A DNA stretch of 64,000 nucleotides from NCBI GenBank assembly GCA_029204225.1, contig CM055093.1, forward strand, positions 20,496,595 through 20,560,594, written 5' to 3'. This document shows positions 32,890 through 45,239 of the stretch, piece after piece. Below the pieces are notes generated by a model. It was not told the DNA's origin, ran no database searches, and saw nothing but the letters and a program-made list of their open reading frames with translations. The number at the start of each line of letters is the position of its first letter. Positions within the stretch are counted from its first letter, which is position 1. The translations under genes were made by a program, and so were the position numbers. The stretch is from Diphasiastrum complanatum (lineage: Eukaryota; Streptophyta; Lycopodiopsida; Lycopodiales; Lycopodiaceae).

Positions 32890-35800
32890 ATGGCTTCCAA
32901 TGGTGGGATCATGCTAGAGTCTAGTGAAAGGTTGAGTTCATCAAACTACTCTACTTGGAAAGTGAGGATGGAGTCCTTACTTGAGTTGAATGAACTCATG
33001 GACATAGTTGCAGAAATTGAAGAGAGACCTCTCACACTTCAAGAGCAACAAAGGTTTGATAAGAAGGCCAAAAGGGCTCTTCATATCATTAAAATGAATG
33101 TTACAAATGAACTTCTCAAGGAAGTTGGAAAGTGTCAAAGTGCAAGTGAGGCATGGAATGCCTTAAAGAAGCTCTTTGAATCAAAGTCCACATCTAGGGT
33201 ATTGACCCTAAGGAGACAAATATTTTCTAGTAGGCAAAGAGAGGGTGAAAGTGCTCATGCATTTATCTTGAGAGTTAAGTCCCTAAGTGATGATTTAGCA
33301 TGCATTGATGAGAACATAAAAGATGGTGAAATAGTCCAAGTTATGTTGAATGGTTTGCTAAATGAACATGCTAACCTTGTGCAAAGTTTTGCCATTCAAA
33401 GAGTCTTGCCAAGTGTGGTTGACTTGCAAGAAATCTTATTGGCTGAAGAACATAGGTTGCAATCAAAGCTTGATGGTGCATCCTTGCAAGGTGGAGGTGA
33501 AGAGGCTTTCTTCACAAAAGGCAAATTCAAGGGCAAAGGTAAAGGCAAAGGGAAATGGTCCAAAGGTGGTAACTTTGATCATGATGATCACTCTTCCTCT
33601 TCCTCTTCTACTAAGAACAATAAGTCAAAGTTCAAGTGCTTTTATTGTGGGATAAAAGGTCATTTTGCAAATGAATGTTATAAGAAGAAAAGAGAGCAAG
33701 GAGAGAGGCAAGGAAATCTTACAATAGATGAGGAAGAACATAACACATGTGAATCACTTGTTATGACTTCAAGTTTGTTAGCCAACATAGATGATAATGA
33801 TCCTTGGTGGATTGATAGTGGAGCCTCATCTCACATGACAAGACATAAGGAATACTTTACATCCTTATTGTCTTATGAGGGAGAAGGTAACATCATCTAC
33901 ACTGCAAATGATGGTCAATGTGACATCAAAGGCATAGGCACTATTCCTATTTCCCTTTCAACAAATAGGAAAGCAAATCTTGAAAATGTTTTGTACATTC
34001 CTTCAATCACTAAGAATTTGCTTAGTGTAAGTCAAATGATTGACAAAGGACTTGATGTGGAGTTCATTGGAGATGCATGTTTGATAAGTAAATGTGGATC
34101 CTTGATTGCTCAAGGTAGGAGGCATGGTAAACTTTTCAAGCTTGATGCATGTGTGATCTCTAATCATGAAGGATGTATGGCTAGGGAGCAATTGACAAAC
34201 CAAGAAGTTTGGCACAAGAGGTTGGGCCATCCCAACTTCAAATCTTTGGAGGTAATGGCAAAGAAAGAGCTTGTTCTTGGTCTCCCTAAAAGTCTTGTTG
34301 CAAACAATAGTGTTTGTGAACATTGTGCCTTGTCCAAATCTCATAGACTTGCTTATTCTAGATCTACTTCTAGATCTAAAGAAGCTTTTCAACTTGTGCA
34401 TTCTGATATTCATTCTTCTAGTACAACTAGCAATGGTGGGGCAAAGATGTATGCAACTTTCATTGATGACTTTAGTAGGTATACTTGGATCTATCTTCTT
34501 AAAAGTAAGGATGAAGTGTTTGCTGCATTTGTCAAGTTCAAGAATGAAATGGAAAACCAATTCAATACAAAGAACAAATGCTTAAGATCTGATAATGGAG
34601 GGGAATACACCTCAAATAGGTTCAAAGACTTTTGTATAGCACATGGGATTAAGAGGGAGATGTCTAGTCCTAGGACTCCACAACAGAATGGAGTGGCCGA
34701 GAGGAAGAATAGAACCCTTTGTGAATGTGCCAAGGCAATGAGACTACATGCTAATCTTGCTAAGTCTTTTTGGGGGGAAGCTTTAGCATGTGCTAACTAT
34801 CTATGTAATAGATGGACAAGTGCTTCCTTGGATGGTAAAACTCCTCATGAGGTTCTTTATGGTAGAAGGCCGAGTGTCAAGCATTGTAGGATCTTTGGAT
34901 GTACATGTTTTGTCAATATCACACTTGATGATAGAACTAAAGAAGATCCTTCATCAAAGAAGGGTGTGTTTGTTGGCTATAGTGAAGTAAGCAAGGCTTA
35001 CAAAGTGTACATTCCTTCTACAAAGAAAGTTGTCATAAGTAGGGATGTCATCTTTCATGAAGAGAATGTTTCCAATGTTGTTGATGTTGATGTTGATGTG
35101 CCTACTAATCATCATGATGTGCAAGATGTCTTGGATGAAGATGGAGATGCCACTCCAAAGCAAACTTCAAGGAAGACTCAAAGGCAAAGGGCTAAGCCAT
35201 CAAGGCTAACCTATGATGAAAAAGGAAAGCAAGTGGTGGACAACTCTAACTTTGCTTTTCTTACCTCTTTTGATGAACCAACTTGTGTAGGTGAAGCAAT
35301 TCAAAAGAAGGAATGGATCCAAGCCATGGATCATGAGCATCAAGCACTCATCAAAAGCAACACATGGAGGTTGGTAAAGCTTCCAAAGGACAAGAAGGCA
35401 ATTGGTTGTAAGTGGATCTTCAAGATCAAGACAAATCAAGATGGATCAATCAACAAGTACAAGGCAAGGTTGGTGGCAAAGGGGTATGCTCAAGAATATG
35501 GTATTGACTATGATGAGACCTTTGCACCCGTGGCAAAGATGGTAACTATTCGAATCCTAATCTCTCTTGCAACTCTTTATGATTGGGATATGTGGCAAAT
35601 GGATGTTACTAATGCCTTCTTGAATGGTGATCTTGAAGAAGATATTTACATGGAGCAACCCGAGGGCTATGTTTCACATGATGAGCCTAATCATGTGTGC
35701 TATCTCCAAAAGAGTTTGTATGGGCTAAAGCAAGCACCAAGGAGTTGGTATGCTAAGCTCAATTCCTTCTTACTTTCTCAAAACTTTGTTATGAGTGAGT

Positions 35801-36843
35801 ATGATCATTCTCTCTACTTTAGATTGAATGAAAATGATATCACTTTACTTTTGATCTATGTTGATGACATTATCTTAAGTGGTGGTAACAATCTAGATAT
35901 AGATGAAATCAAGATGGCACTCAAAAGAGAGTTTGAAATTCAAGATCTTGGTAAACTTCATTATATCTTAGGAATAGAGATTATTAGAACTTCTAAATCT
36001 ACATTCATATGTCAAGAAAAGTATGTTAACTCTATTCTAAAAAGGTTTCATATGGAAGATTGTAAAGTTGTTTCTACTCCTATGGAATCAAATGTAAAGC
36101 TAACTACAAGAAGTAATGAAAGATCCTTCAAGGACATTACTCTCTATAGAAAGCTAATAGGATCTCTTATATGGTTAACCATCACAAGACCTGATCTAAG
36201 CCTTGTGGTTGGTAAACTAAGTCAATTTATGCAAGATCCTAGTGAGGCTCATTGGAAGCTAGGAAAGAGAGTACTTAGATACATCTCGGGATCTAGAGAT
36301 TTTGGCATCTTGTATGGAGGTACTACACCTAACCTTTGTGGATTTTCAGATTCAGATTTTGCAGGTGATCAAATGGATAGGAAGTCAACAAGTGCCTTTG
36401 CAATCTATCTTGGAGATGGAGTGGTCTCATGGCTATCAAAGAAGCAACCAACTATCTCTCTATCTTCCACCGAAGCCGAGTACAAGGCATTAACAACATG
36501 CACCAAGGAGATTCTTTGGATCAAGAGGATGTTATTGGATCTTCACTTGCTGGAACCAGAGAAGACTCCAATCATACTTTGTGATAACCTTTCAGCCCAA
36601 AGCTTGGCAAGCAATCCTGTTTTTCATGCAAGGAGCAAGCACATTGAGATTGCTCACCATTTTGTGAGAGATCAAGTCATTGCCAAAGAGGTGGAGCTTC
36701 AACATGTCTCTTCAAAGGAGTGTGTGGCTGATATCTTCACCAAACCATTGGGAAAGGACCTATATTTAATGCATAGATCTAATCTTGGAATGTGCTCAAA
36801 GACTATGTTGAAACTAGCATCCAATGTTGAAGAGGGAGTGTGA
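32890..36843 (+). CDS. Element C copia Gag-Pol polyprotein, complete
   Basis: 1317 residues without a stop. Order: Gag (UBN2-type core, about 15-200), Gly/Lys-rich basic linker, zinc knuckle CFYCGIKGHFANEC at 250-263, protease DSGASSH with Asp309, GAG-pre-integrase HKRLGHPNF near 444, integrase D506, D568 and E604 with exactly 35 residues between the last two. Then come the RVT_2 reverse transcriptase with YVDD at 990-993, and RNase H with SDSDFAGD near 1153 and Glu1195 in TEAEYKAL. It ends at TGA, overlapping the first bases of the 3' LTR (TGTGAAA). All catalytic residues are present, and it has Trp (KKEWIQAM) where family A has an amber codon. It would act in cytoplasmic particles and then the nucleus. 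Single-frame expression is usual for plant copia. Confidence 0.97.
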   Translation: MASNGGIMLESSERLSSSNYSTWKVRMESLLELNELMDIVAEIEERPLTLQEQQRFDKKAKRALHIIKMNVTNELLKEVGKCQSASEAWNALKKLFESKSTSRVLTLRRQIFSSRQREGESAHAFILRVKSLSDDLACIDENIKDGEIVQVMLNGLLNEHANLVQSFAIQRVLPSVVDLQEILLAEEHRLQSKLDGASLQGGGEEAFFTKGKFKGKGKGKGKWSKGGNFDHDDHSSSSSSTKNNKSKFKCFYCGIKGHFANECYKKKREQGERQGNLTIDEEEHNTCESLVMTSSLLANIDDNDPWWIDSGASSHMTRHKEYFTSLLSYEGEGNIIYTANDGQCDIKGIGTIPISLSTNRKANLENVLYIPSITKNLLSVSQMIDKGLDVEFIGDACLISKCGSLIAQGRRHGKLFKLDACVISNHEGCMAREQLTNQEVWHKRLGHPNFKSLEVMAKKELVLGLPKSLVANNSVCEHCALSKSHRLAYSRSTSRSKEAFQLVHSDIHSSSTTSNGGAKMYATFIDDFSRYTWIYLLKSKDEVFAAFVKFKNEMENQFNTKNKCLRSDNGGEYTSNRFKDFCIAHGIKREMSSPRTPQQNGVAERKNRTLCECAKAMRLHANLAKSFWGEALACANYLCNRWTSASLDGKTPHEVLYGRRPSVKHCRIFGCTCFVNITLDDRTKEDPSSKKGVFVGYSEVSKAYKVYIPSTKKVVISRDVIFHEENVSNVVDVDVDVPTNHHDVQDVLDEDGDATPKQTSRKTQRQRAKPSRLTYDEKGKQVVDNSNFAFLTSFDEPTCVGEAIQKKEWIQAMDHEHQALIKSNTWRLVKLPKDKKAIGCKWIFKIKTNQDGSINKYKARLVAKGYAQEYGIDYDETFAPVAKMVTIRILISLATLYDWDMWQMDVTNAFLNGDLEEDIYMEQPEGYVSHDEPNHVCYLQKSLYGLKQAPRSWYAKLNSFLLSQNFVMSEYDHSLYFRLNENDITLLLIYVDDIILSGGNNLDIDEIKMALKREFEIQDLGKLHYILGIEIIRTSKSTFICQEKYVNSILKRFHMEDCKVVSTPMESNVKLTTRSNERSFKDITLYRKLIGSLIWLTITRPDLSLVVGKLSQFMQDPSEAHWKLGKRVLRYISGSRDFGILYGGTTPNLCGFSDSDFAGDQMDRKSTSAFAIYLGDGVVSWLSKKQPTISLSSTEAEYKALTTCTKEILWIKRMLLDLHLLEPEKTPIILCDNLSAQSLASNPVFHARSKHIEIAHHFVRDQVIAKEVELQHVSSKECVADIFTKPLGKDLYLMHRSNLGMCSKTMLKLASNVEEGV
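36826..36838 (+). other. Purine tract of element C
   Basis: TTGAAGAGGGAG directly precedes the LTR start TGTGAAAATTG and lies inside the last codons of the polyprotein. Element D has the closely similar GTTGAAGGGGGAG at the same place. Confidence 0.75.
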
Positions 36844-37492
36844 AAATTGTCAACATTTCCTAGCTAGTTTGAGGCCTAAATTGGCTAAAATTGTAAATAG
36901 TTTTGGTTCTGGAGTTTCACACGTGTGAACCAGGCCACAATGTTTTATTTACTGTATTTTTTCAGTATGATGAAGTGTCAAACTTCATACCCTTCAAAAT
37001 GAGACCATTTTGATGTATTTTGGTCATATAAGCCATTTTTAGCTATTTTTCCTATATAGGGAATATCTAGGGTCAAGTACCTTCTAGAGAGAGGAGAGAG
37101 AGTCATCTTCCTCATCCATAAATAGTAGGGAAGTCGTGGAGAACAGGTTGGAGAAACCTTTTGTATGCTTCATTGAGATCAATAGATCATTGTCATTGTT
37201 TCTTCCTCCATTGAGAGCATTGTTGTGTGTATTGTCTTCAAGCTATTGTGTATGATCTTAGGTGCTTTTCAAAAGTGGTAGGCTGATGTATTATGGACTG
37301 TATAATGCTATTTTGGGCCGCACTTGATGTTTATGGAAGTTTCCATTTGTGATAAATGCTTTTTGATCAAGTTCTTTGCATTCTAGGTAGCATAGAATGT
37401 GTTGCCAATTCCTAGCTTATGTAGTTTGGAGTGCAAGCATTCAAGCCAATGATCTTGGAGTTTAGATCCACTTAGGATCTGTATTTTTCACA
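36839..37492 (+). repeat. 3' LTR of element C
   Basis: 654 bp, nearly identical to 31063-31717. It carries the perfect 14-bp palindrome TTCACACGTGTGAA at 36916-36929, where the 5' LTR has CGCG in the centre. Confidence 0.95.
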
Positions 37493-37497
37493 TGAAA

Positions 37498-38220
37498 TGG
37501 TAAACTAGTATGTGAAATGTATAAAGGCGCTGAGTAAGTTTCAGCTATTTATTTTTTGTTGAACTGATATTGACTGTAATCTACTTTTTTTTTCTTACAA
37601 TGAAAAAAGTTCATCTCCATATAGATCATCCTAAAGAATATGCTCCTTCGATTAAAAGAGGTGTCAAAGCATCTTGCTTATCAGTTGATGATTGTTTGCG
37701 CTATAAGGTTGACGGGAAAACAAATCTGGACCTCTGGGCAGACTGGACATTATATTCTAAAGATCCATATACCATGCAACATCCCAAATTCTCTTCAGTT
37801 ACTTAATTGATATATTTTGTCTGCCATGGAAAGAATGGTTTGCTTGGTTATTGTAAAGATTAGAAGAATATGGTAATTAGACACATCTCTTCAGATTGTA
37901 CTCAAAAAGACAATATTTTGCAAATAAAATTGCTAGAGAATGAGGTTCTCCAAAATGAAAATAAAAATCTTTGAAATAATAGTGAGTTGTTACAAGAAGT
38001 CATAGTGAGTACAACAAAAGACATTGATCAAATGAAATAATGGCCGTCCTACATACTCACAACTATTGAAAGAAGTTGACTTGATAGGCAAAAAGGTAAA
38101 AATAAAAAAAACGAAAGCAAGTGATCAACACAAATATTCATAATTTGTCATCAACAGGAGGCAATCGAAAAAGGAGGATTTATGCATTCAAGTAAGTTTT
38201 TGACTTTTGGCCTTTGCAGT
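37498..38220 (+). pseudogene. Duplicated unrecognised gene fragment, copy 1
   Basis: From ATGAAAAAAGTTCATC at 37600 a frame reads EYAPSIKRGVKASCL, then LDLWADWTLYSKDPYTMQ, and stops at 37804. The homology continues past the stop (NGLLGYCKD near 37840; ending in a Glu/Asn-rich coiled-coil-like stretch near 37930-38030). The second copy is at 41755-42250, and a diverged third copy lies on the minus strand at 39071-39350. Each copy has different stops, so together they define a decayed protein family of about 150 or more residues. I cannot name it. It could be a host gene or a DNA-transposon accessory gene. Confidence 0.6.
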
Positions 38221-38235
38221 CTCTTTTTTGAATTC

Positions 38236-38449
38236 TGCTAGCTCATAGAAAATGCTCTCCACAACAAGCTCACGTAGCAACTGTATTTCTCAAAATGAAA
38301 TTACACTGTACATATAGTTGTTCACTCAGGCAACCCATGCATGACCCAGAGCAGGACGCGTGTCCCAACGACTTGCCTCGTGGTGAGGCCAACTGATCCT
38401 TATCAACTGATAGGACCCACAGTACAGTAGCACAATGATTCTACTTTAA
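38236..38449 (-). repeat. Solo LTR-like repeat (partner about 63310-63539)
   Basis: GAAAATGCTCTCCACAACAA...TTTAATTCTAACT matches 63317-63541. In the partner it adjoins a copia RNase H end, which makes it an LTR. Here it stands alone and is followed by ATATGATCATGGGATAGG, which matches uninterrupted sequence at 30570-30595. The left end is less clear. Confidence 0.6.
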
Positions 38450-39070
38450 TTCTAACTATATGATCATGGGATAGGGACTTTTTTTTATTTAAACTTTCTT
38501 AAGAACTGCTCTGATAAGTTGAAATATTGTAGCATATATGTTGCTAATACTAGCAAAATCATAAACACCCTGGACTGTAGTTTTATCTAAAAAAATTGAA
38601 TGTCCAACATCAGGGACCTGCAATTTTGTACTTTATATGAAAACTCCTATTGTTCATCAAAATGTATTGAATGGATTTACTAGTCAATATTGAACCTAAT
38701 GGTTTTCTAATTGAGGCATTTTTCTCAATGTTTTGATGAGAAACATCTACAAGTAAAATAAAATAACTAGATGAAAAACATAACAGTTGAAAAAATATCA
38801 TTATCTAATTGATCAAGTAACAAAAATCAGAATATGCTTACTTGAATGCATGAATCCTCCTATTTTGATAGCCCCCTTTGAAATAGCTTGAATATCCTTC
38901 CAACCCTGTCACTTTCACTTGTTGCTCTTAGCCTTCTTCTTTGACAATTCCACATCTCTCAACAATTGTAAGATTTCAAAACAAATAGAATGTAAGATAG
39001 CTTGTATTTTCTTTGATTAATTCTATTTTTTATATTGGAAATTGTCTTTTCTAATTATTCATGATTTCTT

Positions 39071-39360
39071 CTAAGTTTTGAATTTTTTCTCTAAGGTCTT
39101 TTGGATAACAAAATCTCTCTCACGATAATATGAAGATATGTGTCTAAACTCACATTCTAAAAATTGAATCCTTTGCATAGAAATTTTTTTTCCATAATTG
39201 TGCAATCTCTCACAATATCCTAGTAGTCCATTATGCCCATTACATATCCATGTAACTAACTGAAATATTGGAGAAAATGTGGGATGTGTTAGAGTGCTAG
39301 GATCATGAGAATACAAAGTCTCGTCTATCCATAGATCTAGGTTTCTCTTTCTTTCAGCCC
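39071..39360 (-). pseudogene. Duplicated unrecognised gene fragment, inverted diverged copy
   Basis: Minus-strand frame MYSHDPSTLTHPTFSPIFQL with NGLLGYCERLHNYGKKISMQ aligns by eye with LYSKDPYTMQHPKFSS and NGLLGYCKRLEEYGNAFSME of the plus-strand copies. It keeps 81 codons before a stop. The upstream codon block LDLWIDET on the same strand near 39320-39345 extends the similarity. Further minus-strand similarity lies near 38850 (GGAGGATTCATGCATTCAAG). Divergence is much greater than between the two plus copies, so it is an older duplicate. Confidence 0.55.
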
Positions 39361-39419
39361 TATAACAAGAACAACCCTTACAAGATATTGAAATTCATTC
39401 AACCTCTCTTCGTTGTAAA

Positions 39420-40238
39420 GGATCCAAATCATTAGAGATATCCAAATGGAGGAAATACAATGTTGTCATCAAGAAAAGTAGAAAAGCAATCACAAGCATC
39501 AAGGTACTCAAAACAAATGTCTAAAACAAAAAAAAATATACACAAGTATGTATTTATCTAGTATAATATCACCAATTCTATAACATCAATTCAATAATTT
39601 TGCTTTCTTTCTTATTCAAATTTGGAGATGGTGCTCATATTTCCATTCCAAGTAGAACTTTGCTCATCTTAACCATTGGAGGGAATGCATATTTAAATTT
39701 ACGTAAGCTAAACTGTGAACACTTGAAATTTCTTAAGCATGACATTAGATACTATGATTAGATCATTGGGAGTTGGGGAAGCTTTGAGACTGGTGTGGGC
39801 AAGCGAATAAACAATTTTGGTTTTTTTTTATTTTGGCTTTTCTTTACTATCCTAGATGGCATTCCTTATAGGATCATTTTAACATTCAAAATGCTATTCT
39901 ATGTCTTTAGAATAATAAGAATGATCCACGTCTTGTTGGGTAGGTTTTTCAAGAAAATGGAGTAATAAGGAGGATGATTAAGACCTTCAAGAAAAAGGTG
40001 AATATGTTTTGCATTCTTAATAGTCAAGAAATAAAAAAACGGACTTCAAAATACAAAGAAGCTAAAGCTCATAGAACAGCTATTTAAGCCACTTCTAGAA
40101 GAGGGCATAGAAGACAACCATACCCGTTGACCCTGCTGTTTTTCTCAAGGACATGCCCTTGATTGGTTATTGGATACCCTTAGACAAGGCACAACAAATA
40201 ATGAGGAAAGTAATATATGTATAGAAAAAAAAAAACTT
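39420..40238. other. Unassigned sequence
   Basis: AT-rich, with no gene or repeat end recognised. A short T-run near 39820 and an A-run near 40225 precede the GA tract. Confidence 0.5.
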
Positions 40239-40418
<180 letters not shown>

Positions 40419-40689
40419 AAAATTTGAAAGGGAATGCGATTTCTAGATAAGCTATGTATCTAATAGACATCTCACATGTCTAACTAGTAATCTTTTCAAC
40501 ACAGTTGTTAACTGCACATGCCATCAACCACAGTTTATTTGATTTCACTAACACATGTTGTTCTTTTTTGTTTAGTACGAAAAAAAAAATACATCGTGGA
40601 CACATGGACAACATTTTTGTGTAATAAGAATATAAACACATATGACTATGGATAAGAATATAAACACATATGACTATGAATCATAGCAA

Positions 40690-41130
40690 ATGCTACAAAA
40701 AAGGAGTCTCACAACCACAGTTGAGAGCAGTCTAATCTCTACTCAACTTGATTACTGTGGGACAATCCATAATATCTTGGAAGTTCAACTTAGGCAATTC
40801 AGCTTTTTTGAGTTTGATGTAAAATGGTTCAAGGTTATTTGTAATGATCCTAATGTGACTTTGCTAGTGACTCCACCAAATTTTGGAGAGATCAAAGTAA
40901 TACATTTATTGTCTCTCAACAAGGTGAGCAAGTTCATAAATGCGTTCAATGCAAGTAGTCATGATCAATGTGCCATTTTGTGTCAATTAATTGATCTTGT
41001 ATAGAGCTCAAGCAATTTGAACAATCAATAATGTTTATGCTTAAAATTACAGGTGGTCTTTCAACCCGACCGATCAAATCCCAAAAGGTGGTATGTGATT
41101 TAAGTTGCTCCTCAAGTAAAAGAATATTTG
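40690..41130 (+). pseudogene. Probable CACTA (En/Spm) DUF4216-type relic
   Basis: A 104-codon frame (40690-41004) contains LDYCGTIHNILEVQL and KWFKVICNDPNVTLL. The pattern tyrosine-x-Gly-x-Ile...Leu-Glu, then Lys-Trp-Phe, resembles the DUF4216 domain that accompanies CACTA transposases. After a break, a second piece near 41051-41100 reads VVFQPDRSNPKRWYVI, which resembles the end of that domain, and it follows TTACAG, a possible 3' splice site. No TPase_21 domain or CACTA termini are seen nearby. The assignment rests on remembered family patterns, not a search. Confidence 0.42.
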
Positions 41131-41220
41131 AGTATAGGGATGTCGTCAAGGACATGCAACCAACTATCATTTCCTACGTTCAAAAGGGCCCTATAAAAAA
41201 TGCCACATAGGATGGAGGAA

Positions 41221-42460
41221 TTAGTCAAAATTAAAAATTATAATACAAGTGCATGCCCACAATAGTTCAAATACAAAGTCGCCACAATCATGGTTAACTA
41301 AGGTTTTTCTTGCGAAAAATCATCCCTTAGGAGAATGAACTCTTGGAAGAAGAGAGAGTGAGGGCAAAAATTGAAAAGAAGAGTGCCAACTACATTATAC
41401 TATAGATTGAACAAACTAGAGGAAAAATAGATGGATGTCATTATAACATTTGCATCAATTAGCAATCACCATCTTTGAATGCTACATAAGATGCCTACAT
41501 CTCTTGAGAGAAAAGAGAGATGGCAAGATTCGAAAAAAGAAGACTGGCAACCAAAATACACAGACTAAACAAACTCAAAAATAAAAAAAATGAGCGGCAT
41601 GGCAAAATTTGAATAAAGATCAATCTCGTTCTTCAAGTGCTACGTGAAATGATAAACTGGTATGTGAAATGTATAAAGGCACTGAGTATGTTTCATTTAT
41701 TTATTTTTCGTTGAACTGATATTGATTGTAATCTACTTTTTTTTTTTCTTACAATGAAAAAAGTTCATCTCCATATAGATCTTCCTAAAGAATATGCTCC
41801 TTCGATTAAAAGAGGTGTCAAAGCATCTTGCTTATTAGTTGATGGTTGTTTGCGCTATAAGGCTGACAGGAAAACAAATTTGGACCTCTAGGCAGACTGG
41901 ACATTACATCCTAAAGATCCATATACCATGCAAGATCCCAAATTCTCTTCAGTTACTCAATTGATATATTTTGTCTATTATAGAAATAATGGTTTGCTAG
42001 GTTATTGTAAAAGATTAGAAGAATATGGTAATGCATTTTCAATGGAAAGAATTCATTGTTTAGAGGATGTAATTAGACGTATATCTTTAGATTGTGCTCA
42101 AAAAGACATATTTTGCAAATAAAATTGCTAGAGAATGAGGTTCTCCAAAATGAAAATGAAAATCTTCGAAATAATAGTGAATTGTTACAAGAAATCATAG
42201 TGAGTACAACAAAAGACATTGATCAAATGAAAATCGAATTGAATAATGGCCGTTCTCCATACAACTATTGAAAGATGTTGACTTGATAGGTAAAAAGGTA
42301 AAAACAAAAAAAACGAAAGCAAGTGATCTACACAAATATTCATAATTTGTCATCAACAGGAGGCTATCGAAAAAGGAGGATTTATGCATTCAAGTAAGTT
42401 TCTTTTGGCCTTTGCATTCTCTTTTTTGACTTCTGCTAGCCCACTAGAAAAATAAGCTTC
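41221..42460 (+). repeat. Tandem duplication unit 2 (partner 30617-31062 plus 37493-38230)
   Basis: Collinear with unit 1 from TAGTCAAAATTAAAAATTAT through GGAGGATTTATGCATTCAAG to CTTCTGCTAGC. It lacks element C, giving the empty site at about 41650. Differences include GCGC versus GCAC near the AAAGG(C/G)... stretch at 41690. Confidence 0.85.
41755..42250 (+). pseudogene. Duplicated unrecognised gene fragment, copy 2
   Basis: From ATGAAAAAAGTTCATC at 41755 the frame reads EYAPSIKRGVKASCLL and LDL followed by a stop where copy 1 has LDLWADW (TGG changed to TAG). It then continues HPKDPYTMQDPKFSSVTQL and NNGLLGYCKRLEEYGNAFSM to a stop at 42120. Downstream bases encode a Glu/Asn-rich stretch in another frame. 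Copy 2 is open where copy 1 is closed, and the reverse. Function unknown. Confidence 0.6.
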
Positions 42461-42719
42461 TTCCACCATCAACCACAAAATTGATCATGATCAAAAGAAT
42501 CATCGCAAACTGCTAGGAGTCCACCAGACTCCGACAAGATTATCATCAATTGGATTGAAGTTTCAGCTACAATTGATTGCATGAGTTCTGTAAACGGATA
42601 CATTTCATTACTTCGAGAAACGAAAATGAATCCTGCAAGATGAAAACCTATAACTCTTGATGAAAAGTTTGAAATTGGGATTAATATGATCAAGCTCTCC
42701 TAGCTACCTTTAGAACTAG

Positions 42720-43440
42720 CACCAAAATCTTGTGAAAAAGTGCTCCTCCCATGGTGCTCTGTAGTCACTCTAGTAGACGATGTGGAATACATTGACGAAT
42801 AGGCATTATGGTATTTTGATCCATATCGGTATGGAGAGAGGGTAACATTGAAGGATTTTCCCAAAACTCCACCATTGGCCAAGTTCTTCAAACTTAAGAG
42901 CCATGTCCCACAAATACTATCAATTGAAGATCAAAACAAACCATTGGGACAATCCCCCAGATGAAGCTATGACCTATGTAGATATCACTATGTGGGTCGA
43001 TCCCACTGAACTGACAACAATTTCTACACCAAAAATTCTTACAACACCACTGGCTTGCTCTTGCTCTATCGATATGGCAATAGCAAAGAAGCAAGCAAAT
43101 AAGGTACTAGACAATCTAAAAGGAAAGGCTAAGATGAGATGTGATCATCTGCAACTTATGAACACAGAGATCCAACCACCGTCTTCGTCTATAGTACCAA
43201 AGGTAGCCTTGATGCAATTCAACCCACCGTCCAAAAAAAAACAACTGTAGAACCACCCAAAGAGCATAGGAAAGATCAAGCATCATATGCCAACATATTT
43301 TTGTGATTACACTTTAGATGATGTGATCATAGCTTTACCCCAAGCGCAGTGGGAACCCAATTTGAACGATCTTTACGATAAACCTTGTTCATATGAAGAT
43401 CCTGCAACCCTTAGATCTAGTCGATCCAAGAAAGGATGAG
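42720..43440 (+). pseudogene. Decayed coding region, probably gypsy-related
   Basis: Three plus-strand pieces in different frames look protein-like. About 42735-42955: VVTLVDDVEYIDE, a TAG, then FDPYRYGERVTLKDFPKTPP. 42903-43250: a 115-codon frame including TYVDITMWVDPTELTTIS. 43283-43440: CDYTLDDVIIALPQAQWEPN, ending SRSKKG-stop. Short nucleotide blocks (GACGATGTGGAATACATTGA, and GCCAACAT...TTGTGATTACACTTTAGA) recur in inverse orientation at 52400-52640, directly beside a gypsy protease remnant. That link suggests an old gypsy Pol spacer, but no catalytic motif is present here. The minus frame 42700-42891 is a shadow. Confidence 0.45.
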
Positions 43441-44661
<1,221 letters not shown>

Positions 44662-44666
44662 ATATA

Positions 44667-45239
44667 TGTGAAAGATTCAACTAGTTTCATCACATTTTGC
44701 AATATTTCCATATTTGGCATATTGAGGCCAAAACTTGTTTTAGACTTAGAGGTTGACTTTTCAAAGTTCATTAGTCTAAATTTCATTTGAATAAACACTT
44801 TTTGAAAGTGTGGGAAAGATAGAATGCGAGTTTGAGTAGATTCAATTTGAATAAGTTGGGTACATTGAATCTAGACCCAAAATTGGTAGAGTTAGCATTT
44901 TGGTGGGAAAGCCAAGTGGCCAAATAGGGTTTGGACCTGTTATAAAAGGATGTAACTCATGGAGAGAGTCATCTTCTCTCTTCTCTATCTCATTTCATGC
45001 TTATACATGGTTCTCTTGGGTTCTACTATCCATTGGTGCACTATCTTGGTGATTGCTTGCAATTTTATGTGTAGAATGATCTATATTTGCTATTTTTGGA
45101 TCCACACGTGTGAAATAAAATACAATAGCTTGTTGGTTTTGTACAGACAACACACATTGGTGAAATTGGTAGTGTATTTCTCTTTCTAACCAAAGATCAT
45201 TCAAGTAGATTGGATCTTAAGGATCTGAAATCTTTCACA
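44667..45239 (+). repeat. 5' LTR of element D
   Basis: TGTGAAAGATTC...GAAATCTTTCACA. It contains TATAAAAGG at 44941-44949, a good TATA box, and CCACACGTGTGAAAT near 45102. It is 77 bp shorter than the 3' LTR because a central patch differs. Confidence 0.93.

Larger units (their letters stand above)
31063..37492 (+). mobile_element. Intact Ty1/copia retrotransposon C
   Basis: 6430 bp with LTRs 31063-31717 (655 bp) and 36839-37492 (654 bp), perfect target duplication TGAAA (31058-31062 and 37493-37497), PBS, leader, one uninterrupted 1317-residue polyprotein and a purine tract. I noted only about three LTR differences: a G/T near 31092, G versus A inside the palindrome near 31144, and one T in a homopolymer. 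This is a recent insertion with every motif expected of an autonomous copia element. An empty-site copy exists in the partner duplication at about 41650. Confidence 0.97.
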
